64,000 nucleotides of DNA from Picochlorum sp. 'celeri' (lineage: Eukaryota > Chlorophyta > Trebouxiophyceae): contig JAACMV010000011.1 in NCBI GenBank assembly GCA_010909725.1, forward strand, positions 682,001 through 746,000. The letters are read 5' to 3'. Below are positions 20,401 to 28,759 of this stretch, piece after piece. How positions within the stretch are numbered: position 1 is the stretch's first letter; each line of letters begins with the position of its first letter. A program made the translations under genes and the position numbers. The notes under the pieces are model-generated. The model ran no database searches. It was not told where the DNA came from and saw only the letters and a list, made by a program, of their open reading frames with translations.

Positions 20401-22939
20401 CACAGCATAGGAGCATGTGTGGGCCAAAGCCGGCATTCTTCTTCTCAACAATCTGATGCGATGTCTTTTTGCTTTCTTTTTCGACCTCTTCGTCCGTTTT
20501 GGGGTGCACTTCGAATGTTTCGAGGGATTCCAGATCCAAATGTGTTCCCATCAGGGCCCTGTTGAGGTCTACAATGGTGCTCAACTTTGTTGCGCCTTCG
20601 CGGCCATTCTGGATTCCCATCAAGTATTTAGGGCCAAACTGCTGCTTGATGATGTTCATCCATGATTTTCGGTATCCCTCGATGAAATGATCACGGACCC
20701 GTGTCTGTCCATTAAGCAGATGGGTTTCCAAAAAGGTGGGATTCACGATGAGGTCTCCTTTCTGGTTGATGATGATGCGGGCTCCATTTCGTTTGTAATT
20801 TCCCTTTGGAATTCTGACGACAGGATCTTGATCATGGATAATAGAGAAATGATTGCGGATTTTGGCATCGTAATCAACCGCAAATGCCCTGTTTCCAACT
20901 CGTGGCTGCCCAAAAGTGTATACTGAGATACAATCTGTTGCAGATAGATTCTCTGCCTGCAACAGAGTGTATACATCAATTGCACAGAGAGATGCCAAGG
21001 CGCCTCCCAAGCTGTGCCCGGATATATGAATTTTTATCTCGTCAGAAGTGTCCTTGCGTCTTGAGGATAGAAATGATTGAACCTTTTCCAAAACCTTTTC
21101 ATTATACCCATTTCCAACCCAGGCATCATAAAATCCTCGATGGACTCTCGGTGTTGACTTTATTTCTTTCAATCCTTTAAAGCCTCCAAGAACAGTAACA
21201 GATCTCTTTGGTGGATGCACAACTTTGACAAAGTCGAGGTCAGTCTTGACATTTTGATGACTTGCTGTACCTTTGAACGAGATGACAAGGGTCGATGTTC
21301 CCTGCCATGCCATCAGACAAGTTGTATCAGTTGATTCTTCCCTCAGAATTTCCCACTCATTTACATGCATCAGGCTCAATGCATCTTTCAGGTTGCCCCA
21401 CCCAATACCTTGCACATCCTCTGTGATATCTATGTCTGCCCCACAGGAGTATGTAAAGTTTGCCAAGTACATGTTCCGAATAGCAGACTCCACACAAAAG
21501 ATGGGCTCTTTTCGCAGTGTTTCGACGTCATCATCTGCCGATGAACAAAATTCCAGCAATTTATTTCGGGCGTCCATGCATGTCTTGGTTGCATCTTCAG
21601 TCCAAGAGAATTCTTGCAAAAATGACGATAATAATTTCGAGTCCCTTCCAGATATTGGCATATAAAAATGGGCGAGTATCACAGCTGTACATGTTCCAGT
21701 AGCTTGAAGAGGTGCTACCCCCAACCATACTTCGACATATGTCCAGCAGGAATTCATGTTGATCGCTGTGAGTAAAATATTACTGAGAACCAGGACAATG
21801 AATAAAGGCAGCACATATGCATGCTGAAGACCAAATATAATCCTCACAAATCTCATTTCTGCATACGATCTGGATTCAATATCCGAATTTGTCCTACTAC
21901 TGTAAAACCAATACGCCATCAGATACGCCCCACACCCAACAAGACTCATTGCAATAAAGGCCTTGGTGTCAGTTGCTATACGGCATTCATCTGCAACAAG
22001 TGCAATGCATTCATTCGAAAAGAAATCCCACGATGACCAAAATATTAATATTATCCAAATCTCAAAAAAGCACCACAGCACAAGTTTGAATGTATGAATA
22101 CTCAGTGGGGCATCCATGATGAGCTTTGTCCCTCGTATTCTAACAGATCCAATCCCCTTTGTTTTCTTCTTCCTCCAAATACTTCCATTATGAGACATTA
22201 TTGTAAACAATAAAAATGTCGTATTCCAGCAAGTCCACTGTATCAGTCCCAGAAATGCTGCTGCTTTATTCCGCCATTTGCAAGGATCCTGAGCTAAAAT
22301 TGCCATGCATCCAATCATCAGCACACAGTTGACAAACTGGATACAAAGGATGCAGTATGCACACGAACTAATATACAACCTCCTTGCCGACCACTCAAAT
22401 TCATTTCTTCGTGCACTATATACCCTCCAAGAAAACTGGACCAGTACGAGAAGAACAATTGCAGCAAGAATACTCACAATTGACACTGACGCAACAAAAT
22501 ATGCATTCCCTTGCACAAGAGATGCAAAATCCACATGAACCTTTATCACAATTAACGAGATCAATAATCCAGAAACAACCAAACTGAAAAGTGTACTGAT
22601 GTGTTTTGCGAGCTTTGTCTCCCACGACTGCGACACCTCCACTTTCAGCAAGACTTGCTTTTCATGTGAGAATCCTCCAAAACTGGAACCAGAAACCACA
22701 GGTTTACCCCCTTCCATGTCCGCACCAGACCCATCCTCTTCACCTTGAAATACAGCAAATAGATTTCTATCGATACCTCTGTACACATTCTGAGCAGGTG
22801 ATGAAATAATATCCGCAAAAAAAGACGTTATATTGTTGCCAATGTCAAGAACACTTGCTGCCTGGTCAGCGGCACCATGAAATTTTCGTTCTATGTAGTC
22901 GAATGAGATACCATCATGGTCCTCATTCTCAGATCCCAT
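20267..22939 (-). CDS. Multi-pass membrane class-3 lipase (sn1-DAG-lipase-like)
   Basis: A single-exon 890-residue protein. About eight hydrophobic helices occupy residues 95-420 (VVSGLLISLIVIKV, IVSILAAIVLLVLVQ, CILCIQFVNCVLMIGC, FIVLVLSNILLTAI and others). An alpha/beta-hydrolase lipase_3 domain follows: the nucleophile Ser in IHISGHSLGGALASL (about 640), Asp in HDQDPVVRIP (about 700) and His in RDHFIEGYRKSW (about 749). The helix-bundle-plus-lipase order resembles diacylglycerol lipase alpha/beta, but four helices are usual there and more are seen here. It likely hydrolyses acyl glycerols at a membrane. The last ~45 residues come from the 62-bp tandem repeat. The start is the first in-frame ATG (MGSENEDHDG); upstream frame uses only TTG. 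Confidence 0.88.
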   Translation of the reverse strand: MGSENEDHDGISFDYIERKFHGAADQAASVLDIGNNITSFFADIISSPAQNVYRGIDRNLFAVFQGEEDGSGADMEGGKPVVSGSSFGGFSHEKQVLLKVEVSQSWETKLAKHISTLFSLVVSGLLISLIVIKVHVDFASLVQGNAYFVASVSIVSILAAIVLLVLVQFSWRVYSARRNEFEWSARRLYISSCAYCILCIQFVNCVLMIGCMAILAQDPCKWRNKAAAFLGLIQWTCWNTTFLLFTIMSHNGSIWRKKKTKGIGSVRIRGTKLIMDAPLSIHTFKLVLWCFFEIWIILIFWSSWDFFSNECIALVADECRIATDTKAFIAMSLVGCGAYLMAYWFYSSRTNSDIESRSYAEMRFVRIIFGLQHAYVLPLFIVLVLSNILLTAINMNSCWTYVEVWLGVAPLQATGTCTAVILAHFYMPISGRDSKLLSSFLQEFSWTEDATKTCMDARNKLLEFCSSADDDVETLRKEPIFCVESAIRNMYLANFTYSCGADIDITEDVQGIGWGNLKDALSLMHVNEWEILREESTDTTCLMAWQGTSTLVISFKGTASHQNVKTDLDFVKVVHPPKRSVTVLGGFKGLKEIKSTPRVHRGFYDAWVGNGYNEKVLEKVQSFLSSRRKDTSDEIKIHISGHSLGGALASLCAIDVYTLLQAENLSATDCISVYTFGQPRVGNRAFAVDYDAKIRNHFSIIHDQDPVVRIPKGNYKRNGARIIINQKGDLIVNPTFLETHLLNGQTRVRDHFIEGYRKSWMNIIKQQFGPKYLMGIQNGREGATKLSTIVDLNRALMGTHLDLESLETFEVHPKTDEEVEKESKKTSHQIVEKKNAGFGPHMLLCCARLEPDSPAGPEQHAAQGPFQADLNQTLPLGQSNMLLKVHSKQT

Positions 22940-23259
22940 GCTAATGAAATAATTTGAGCTACTAAACCATATCACAAGTCTTCTCTCCGCAAGAGAAAAC
23001 GGAACAAGAGCGTTCAAATTGCTCCTTCAATTCAGTTTGTGTAGTTCTCACTCCGACTTCACCTCCATCAATAATTAATATAGACTTTTCTCCTGTGATA
23101 AGATATCCATCATCCATGCAAATGGAATTTCCATTGCGCTCTCCTTATTGAAATAATAAGGAAAGCTCTGCTTTGAATTCTAAGATTGGCCTGCACATGT
23201 CTCTCCTGCCATATTTAGATATATTACGAAACGGTTCTTCTTTGAGTTTTTGATGTTTG
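22940..23259. promoter_or_regulatory. Divergent promoter region, lipase / MTHFR-like gene
   Basis: These 320 bases lie between divergent starts. They contain an 8-bp inverted repeat TCCTTATT...AATAAGGA (about 23141-23161) and AT-rich tracts, but no gene or clear TATA box. Confidence 0.5.
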
Positions 23260-24312
23260 ATGAACAGTATTCCATTGCAATGGGTGGGTGATATCGCTCA
23301 ACGGCGTTCAAGTCAACCGTGGAGACCAAATACAATGGCCTTGGTGTCGTGTCAGCTTGGAAGGGCGCAAACCCTTGCGCAACAGCACTTTTATCGGTCT
23401 CGTGTATTTTCTACAACCATATGTAAGGCGTTTGGGGTGAATTCATATCCCACATGTACCTTGGAGAGAGCTGTTGGAGAGGTGGCAGGGTCTGACGACG
23501 GTTTGTGGAAGCAGGGGGTATTTGATGGAGCTGTATATCCTGATTTACCCATTATAGGCCCAGCAATGAATGCAGGGATTGAGTCTCAGATCCAGAAACA
23601 GATTGAGGATGAGCAGACGGGTGGGTGGGTGGTTAGAACAGTAGCAGCGCAGTGTTTGTCAGAAAAAGATATTCATGCACGAGTGGAGCGTGTTGGGAAG
23701 TTGGTTGGTCGGGCGGAAGGGAAAGGGGCAATACTATGTGTGTCTGGTGGAGATCCATGCAGGAAGATGCCATTTTGGAAGGACGGGGCGAAGGATAGCG
23801 TCTATATGTTGCAGCATGCAAGAAAGATGAAGGCACAGGGCCGCATTTCAGCCAATGTGTCTTTGTGGGCTGTTGCAAATCCCATGTTGGATTCAGTGGA
23901 TTCGTATGCAAGAAAAGTTGATGCCGGGGCAGAGGTATTTCTGACGCAGCCACCATTCCTTCCGACATCGGAAGAATGGTTCGCATCGGTCAACCAGCTT
24001 TCAGGTGACAGCAATCAGGCCAAGATATTGGTTGGAGTACCAATCATCACATCCCAGCGTAATCTGGACTTTTGGATTCGATTATGTGGTCTCAATGCAA
24101 AGGAATCGCATATAGAAGGATTGAAAAAATCATTTCCTGGAAAGGGCTCGGGCCCAGATGTGTTTGAGAGAGCTGTCATTGATTGGAATACAGATTTTCT
24201 CCAGAGAGTTGCCATGAGAATGCCCGGCATCTCAGGCATTCATGCCATGCCTGTGACTGGAATGGGTAGGAGACTCGTCGTAGACATCTTGAGAGAGGCA
24301 CAAGTTACATGA
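23260..24312 (+). CDS. Methylenetetrahydrofolate-reductase-like protein, organellar
   Basis: A 350-residue protein starting at the ATG in front of NSIPLQWVGD. The first ~60 residues are basic and Ser/Thr-rich, suggesting an organelle presequence. The remainder looks like the TIM-barrel FAD-linked reductase fold related to MTHFR: ILCVSGGDPC in the strand-3 region, LWAVANPMLDS, RKVDAGAEVFLTQPPF (the barrel segment carrying the LTQ motif), KILVGVPIITSQRN and GISGIHAMPVTGMGR at the end. Classical MTHFR reduces 5,10-methylene-THF with NAD(P)H. This protein is clearly divergent, so folate chemistry is only an inference. It converges on the next gene with 7 nt between stop codons. Confidence 0.7.
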   Translation: MNSIPLQWVGDIAQRRSSQPWRPNTMALVSCQLGRAQTLAQQHFYRSRVFSTTICKAFGVNSYPTCTLERAVGEVAGSDDGLWKQGVFDGAVYPDLPIIGPAMNAGIESQIQKQIEDEQTGGWVVRTVAAQCLSEKDIHARVERVGKLVGRAEGKGAILCVSGGDPCRKMPFWKDGAKDSVYMLQHARKMKAQGRISANVSLWAVANPMLDSVDSYARKVDAGAEVFLTQPPFLPTSEEWFASVNQLSGDSNQAKILVGVPIITSQRNLDFWIRLCGLNAKESHIEGLKKSFPGKGSGPDVFERAVIDWNTDFLQRVAMRMPGISGIHAMPVTGMGRRLVVDILREAQVT

Positions 24313-24319
24313 TTGAACG

Positions 24320-24883
24320 TCACACATCAATCAGTGGTGAGCTTGACTCTGGATACACGGCAGGAAGATACCCATCAGACACAAGTTCCTCTGCTTTGGG
24401 AGCCACAAAGTCTTTTGGACCCCATGGTGCTGCTAAATCTTTTATTTTAGGTATTTCTCCTGCCTTTCGAGCATCCTCTACAGCTTGATCAGGGTCCTTA
24501 TTCTCTGCGATTGCAGCTGCTTTTCGAATGGCTACGCCTGGTGGAGGTGGAGTTGGTGGGAGCAGCGACACTGACAGCCCCCAGTGTGGGAAGCGCTCTA
24601 GCCACGATAGGATCGAATATTGCTTCAATCTGATCGATTTTTCATCGACAGTAGGATCCCCGTAGTATTGCCTTCCTACTTTGCGGTCATTTGGTCCAAA
24701 ATTCAGGAGCAAGTCATCAGGTGAGACACTCCCCCCAACAGCCTCTGCTATTTTGGTCTTGACGTCATGAATGGTATCTTCTCCTGATTTCTCAACTGTA
24801 ATGGTTATTTCATCGGCCACTCCAGAGCATTTACTCCCAAAAATGAGTTTCACGCTCACTTTCAACAGGTCTGGGTTGGTCAT
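24320..24883 (-). CDS. Unknown protein with ubiquitin-like N-terminal domain
   Basis: 187 residues from the first in-frame ATG (MTNPDLLKVSVKLIFG). Residues 7-85 read like a ubiquitin-fold domain: KVSVKLIFG, then ITITVEKSGEDTIHDVKTKI, a helix, and SIRLKQYSILSW. A Pro-rich linker (LPPTPPPPGVAIRK) leads to a C-terminal region with APWGPKDFVAPKAEEL. I do not recognise the family. Upstream, an acceptor-like CTGTATTCCAG at 24907 and a donor-like GAG|GTTCGT at 25010 suggest a 104-nt intron in the 5' untranslated region, since no ATG is available before it. No C-terminal di-glycine is present, so it is not an obvious modifier. Confidence 0.65.
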   Translation of the reverse strand: MTNPDLLKVSVKLIFGSKCSGVADEITITVEKSGEDTIHDVKTKIAEAVGGSVSPDDLLLNFGPNDRKVGRQYYGDPTVDEKSIRLKQYSILSWLERFPHWGLSVSLLPPTPPPPGVAIRKAAAIAENKDPDQAVEDARKAGEIPKIKDLAAPWGPKDFVAPKAEELVSDGYLPAVYPESSSPLIDV

Positions 24884-25342
24884 ATCAAAAACTGTTTCCT
24901 TCGGGCCTGGAATACAGCAATACAGGTCATACAAGTGTTATTACTATTAGTATTATAGAGGTGTAAAAGTATCTAAAGCATATGTGTGCTTCAGAACAGA
25001 GTTGACGAACCTCTCTGTGTGACTCTGTTGTTCTCTCGTATCTCTTGATCACGTGTGATGGACACCAATAAACACTTTTATTTTTCAAATAAGGTTTCTA
25101 AAATATATGACATTTTTATACAGGCGAAATGGAAGGGAACGCCAATGGACAATCATTTCTCACGAAGGCGTTGACCAGGTTGACCATGATGGTGGCCAAT
25201 ATTGGCTTGAGAGCAAACGCCATCTCGATAGGTTTAATTCTTCTTGCCTGTTGATGATAGAGTACAAACGTATGCCATACTTGATTGAGTTTTTGAAGTG
25301 TAAAAGCATCTATTGGAGGCATAATAATGTATTTGTCATGCA
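24884..25342. promoter_or_regulatory. Intergenic region with likely 5'-UTR intron and G-box
   Basis: These 459 bases hold the proposed 5'-UTR exon and intron of the ubiquitin-fold gene, a TCACGTGTGA element near 25050 in its upstream region, and the 3' flank of the carboxylase. A plus-strand open frame at 25107-25346 has no coding character that I can support. Confidence 0.5.
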
Positions 25343-27511
25343 TTAGGGCTCAAAGTCTACCAGTCTCTGATCTGCCCCAATTGTATCACCAGCTTGAACA
25401 TGGACATGAGCTACTATACCATCGTGAGACGCCCGAAGTTGATTTTGCATCTTCATAGCCTCGATAACAACAAGCTGATCGCCTTCTTTCACCATGTCTC
25501 CTTCCTTGACAGAGACAGCAACAACAATGCCAGGCATTGGAGATGTGACTGCACCTTGAGTGGCATCATCAAACTGTGATCCTTTCGGCATGATGGAGAT
25601 GAGATGAGAGATGTCCTGTGGATCTATCTCGAAAATTCTCTGGGATCCACTCAGTTGAAGGTGTGTTGTTCGTGGAGAAGATGCAATATTTTGAAATGTG
25701 ATGGACTCTCCATTAATAGAGATGTTGCCCAAGTGAGCTTGCCCTAGACAAGCAGCAATATATTCCTCTTTTGACGGTGCTTCGATGATGCTGACACCTC
25801 TAGCTGATTCAATCTCTAGTGCTGGCAGTATTCTATTACTGGATGCTTTGGAATATAGCATTGCGTCTGGAGCATGACGGATCGTAGCAGATAGACCCAT
25901 TCCAGAATTTGAGGAGAGATGGAGAGACCACTGGCAGGCTTTTTGTTTCCCAGCTTGTGTATAGAACAGTGTTTTCCAGCAATATTGAGCTAGAGCTATC
26001 TCTGCGAGTTTGGTTTCATCTTTTTCTGACAGCTGAAACATGGTGGGATCTAATTGCTCTGGCTTGGGGAAATGGTGCCCCAGAAAGGCTGTGCTTGTGT
26101 CTCCATTGACAAACTCGTCCATGCTCAACACGTGCTGCAACAGCGGTACATTATTTTTCACCCCTCGAATGATGTATTCATCTAAAGCTTTTTGAGCTCT
26201 TTGCAATGCAGTGTGCCTATCAGGACCCGATGTGATCACCTTGCTGATCATCGCATCATAGTACATGTTAATCTCACTGCCTTCTCTCACCCCGCTATCG
26301 ACTCTAACAGAGCCACTTGTTGGCTCTTTATAGGACTTTAGATGCCCAGTTGAGGGGACGTATCCCCTACTGGGATCCTCTGCGTACACTCGACACTCAA
26401 ATGCCCATCCCTTGGGCTTGCAAATGTCTTTCTGATCCAGATTCATTTCAATCCCTGCTGAAATTTTTATCATTTCCTCTACCAAATCCAATCCTGTGAC
26501 AGCCTCTGTAATGGCATGCTCCACCTGAAGTCGTGTATTCATTTCTAAAAAGTAAAAGTTGAGATCCTGGTCCACAAGGAACTCGCATGTTCCTGCAGAG
26601 TAGTACCCTACAGACTTTGCCAGATTTACTGCTTGCTCTCCCATCCTTCGCCTGAGATCTGGAGTCCCGATCGGAGAGGGCGCCTCTTCAATCACTTTTT
26701 GATTTCTTCTCTGGATTGAGCATTCCCTTTCAGGAAGATATACCATATTTCCGTGCATATCTCCCAGTATTTGAATCTCTACATGCCGAGGCTTCTCAAT
26801 ATACTTCTCAATCAGCATCCTGGAATCCCCAAAGGAAGACGCGGCCTCGTCGGTGGCAACATCATACATTCTTTTCAAATCTTCTTCATCTTGGGCGATT
26901 CGCATCCCTTTTCCACCCCCACCTCCGGATGCTTTAATCATCACTGGATATCCAATATCACTAGCAATCCTCGCTGCATGGTTTGCATCATCTACGATAC
27001 CAATCCATCCTGGAATCGTGTGCACCCCAGCATCCTTTGCAATCTTTTTGCTCTCTACTTTGTCTCCCATACAAGCGACTGCATGAGAAGGAGGACCGAT
27101 GAAAACATACCCTTCACGTTCCACTCTGGAAACAAAATGCTCATTTTCTGATAGAAATCCATATCCTGGAGCTACAGCACGAGCACCACTCGTTTTCATA
27201 GCTTTCAATACAGCATCAATATTTAAATAGCTTTTTATAGATTCCGAAGGCCCCAAGTATACCTTTTCATCAGCCATGTCCACATGAACAGAGCCCCTGT
27301 CTGCATCTGAGAACACTGCAACAGTCCCAATACCCATTTTCCTCGCAGTTTTCATGATCCTAACTGCAATCTCCCCCCTGTTAGCAACTAGAATCTTATC
27401 AAAGAGGGGTGCTCCCCCCTCGTCCCAAAGAGAGGGAGAGGAAGAAGAAAAGCCCCTTCTCTGCTGTGCTGAAACTTGATGGACTACAAACCCAAGTATT
27501 TTACGCAGCAT
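25343..27511 (-). CDS. PCCA: Propionyl-CoA carboxylase alpha subunit (biotin carboxylase + BCCP)
   Basis: An intronless 722-residue mitochondrial protein. The presequence (MLRKILGFVVHQVSAQQRRGF) is followed by biotin carboxylase: FDKILVANRGEIAVRIMKTA, the Gly-rich ATP loop KASGGGGGKGMR, the YLPERECSIQRRNQK block, and NTRLQVEHAITEAVTG. A linker follows, then a biotinyl domain with EAMKMQNQ (Lys near 686). The stretch ALDEYIIRGVKNNVPLLQHV is typical of PCCA; methylcrotonyl-CoA carboxylase differs there. The enzyme carboxylates propionyl-CoA to methylmalonyl-CoA, with a separate beta subunit not seen here. PCC is missing in land plants, so its presence separates this alga from them. The alternative call is MCCA. 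Confidence 0.87.
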   Translation of the reverse strand: MLRKILGFVVHQVSAQQRRGFSSSSPSLWDEGGAPLFDKILVANRGEIAVRIMKTARKMGIGTVAVFSDADRGSVHVDMADEKVYLGPSESIKSYLNIDAVLKAMKTSGARAVAPGYGFLSENEHFVSRVEREGYVFIGPPSHAVACMGDKVESKKIAKDAGVHTIPGWIGIVDDANHAARIASDIGYPVMIKASGGGGGKGMRIAQDEEDLKRMYDVATDEAASSFGDSRMLIEKYIEKPRHVEIQILGDMHGNMVYLPERECSIQRRNQKVIEEAPSPIGTPDLRRRMGEQAVNLAKSVGYYSAGTCEFLVDQDLNFYFLEMNTRLQVEHAITEAVTGLDLVEEMIKISAGIEMNLDQKDICKPKGWAFECRVYAEDPSRGYVPSTGHLKSYKEPTSGSVRVDSGVREGSEINMYYDAMISKVITSGPDRHTALQRAQKALDEYIIRGVKNNVPLLQHVLSMDEFVNGDTSTAFLGHHFPKPEQLDPTMFQLSEKDETKLAEIALAQYCWKTLFYTQAGKQKACQWSLHLSSNSGMGLSATIRHAPDAMLYSKASSNRILPALEIESARGVSIIEAPSKEEYIAACLGQAHLGNISINGESITFQNIASSPRTTHLQLSGSQRIFEIDPQDISHLISIMPKGSQFDDATQGAVTSPMPGIVVAVSVKEGDMVKEGDQLVVIEAMKMQNQLRASHDGIVAHVHVQAGDTIGADQRLVDFEP

Positions 27512-27878
27512 ATCAGATGTGGATGATCTAAATTGATTTCATCAAGGAAATTGAAGGAATTTGATATGGCATTGCCCTGTGAAGACGTATGAATCCAAAT
27601 GTTTCAATACAAACAAGTCTACCCGAAGACCTACGGTCGTATCGTCATTTGAAGGGAATTGTTCCGACAATCAGAAAATCGAATCCGTATCCTGAGTCGA
27701 TTGAGTCAGTCCATGTTGTACACTGATTCCCCCAAAATCACCAATTTCTGATTCTAATATCTGTTTATCGAATTTACAAATACGTGAGAACATCCCAGAA
27801 GAGGATGCGGTGGCCTTGAACTACAAGACGTTTGCTCCAAAGATACACAGTAAAATATCTACTTTTGCATTATCCGAC
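27512..27878. promoter_or_regulatory. Divergent promoter region, PCCA / PsbS-like gene
   Basis: These 367 bases between divergent starts include TGAGTC at 27693 and TGAGTCA at 27702, the latter a bZIP (GCN4-type) consensus, plus repeated GAAATTGA-like words near 27535. Regulation is not demonstrated. No gene is seen. Confidence 0.45.
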
Positions 27879-28703
27879 ATGAATTTAGGCACAAATTTAC
27901 ACCATAAGTGTATTTGTGATAGTATTCATGCCTCTCGATGGATAGCACGCCCTTCAACTAGTTACAGAGGGCTTGGCTGTGGTGGGCAAGGAAGGAGAAC
28001 GCTGCTCTGTCGCTCTGGCGTATCCTACCCCAAGGATGAAGATAGGACGCCGCAGAGTTCGCGCAGTGTAGAAAATGAAAAGAAGATCCCGGTCAAGTTT
28101 CGGCTGGTGCGTGAGGGGAAGCACCATGCGACTGATGAGCTTCTGTTCTCCAAGATTGGAAGGAACCCACATGTTGGCCAGGATATTGCCGTTGCCGAGG
28201 ATGCGGAAGGCAGTCAGAGCCTGCCCATACTACCTAAGATCCAGTCCTTGAAGTTATCCAAGAAAAAGAATGCCGAAGAGGACTTGAGGACGGAGGTGAC
28301 TCAGCAGCACTTTGGCGGGGCTCTTACTACCCTGGTGTTTGGTGCTGCACTGCTCTCTGAGAGATTGAATGGCGTGGGAATTGTTCAAAATTTGGAATTG
28401 CACAATAAAGGATTTCATCCCGTCCTATTATTTGCAATTCTCTTCCTTATAGTTGCTTCTGCATGGCCAGAGAAACGAGAGTCGAGGCAACCAACACTAC
28501 TTGTTCGGATTCAAATGGCAGGAGCAAGGTTTGCCTATCTTGGTTTGGCATCTGCGATTGCTGCGGAAATGTTTACTGGCAAAGGCGTTTTATCCCTGCT
28601 GGATGTAGAGACGGGAATTGAAGCTTTCTCAGATGTCGAGGCTGTGCTTGTGTTCTTAACAATGTTGGTTTTGACTGGACCTCAGAGTCGACAGATTCGG
28701 TGA
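27879..28703 (+). CDS. PsbS-like four-helix LHC-superfamily protein, divergent
   Basis: 274 residues from the first in-frame ATG, with a Ser/Arg-rich transit-like N-terminus. Four hydrophobic helices follow: GGALTTLVFGAALLSERLNG, HPVLLFAILFLIVASAW, ARFAYLGLASAIAAEMFTG and VEAVLVFLTMLVLTG. The spacing and the turn GKGVLSLLDVETG after helix 3 match the repeated GKGALAQLNIETG-type segment of PsbS. The first half is more degenerate (RLNGVGIVQNLELHN). The helix-1/3 Glu of the LHC motif is Gln in both halves, and the helix-1 Arg is Ala. PsbS senses lumen pH and triggers non-photochemical quenching. This could be a divergent PsbS or another LHC-like stress protein of the thylakoid. Confidence 0.68.
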   Translation: MNLGTNLHHKCICDSIHASRWIARPSTSYRGLGCGGQGRRTLLCRSGVSYPKDEDRTPQSSRSVENEKKIPVKFRLVREGKHHATDELLFSKIGRNPHVGQDIAVAEDAEGSQSLPILPKIQSLKLSKKKNAEEDLRTEVTQQHFGGALTTLVFGAALLSERLNGVGIVQNLELHNKGFHPVLLFAILFLIVASAWPEKRESRQPTLLVRIQMAGARFAYLGLASAIAAEMFTGKGVLSLLDVETGIEAFSDVEAVLVFLTMLVLTGPQSRQIR

Positions 28704-28759
28704 TGTTTATTGCTCTTGTTCTTTTCATGAATTTTTTAAGTGGTTTAATGAATGAAATT

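Noticed and set aside
25107..25346. Plus-strand 79-codon frame next to the PCCA 3' end
   Set aside because: No coding character, no domain, and it lies in the expected 3' flank of a minus-strand gene.
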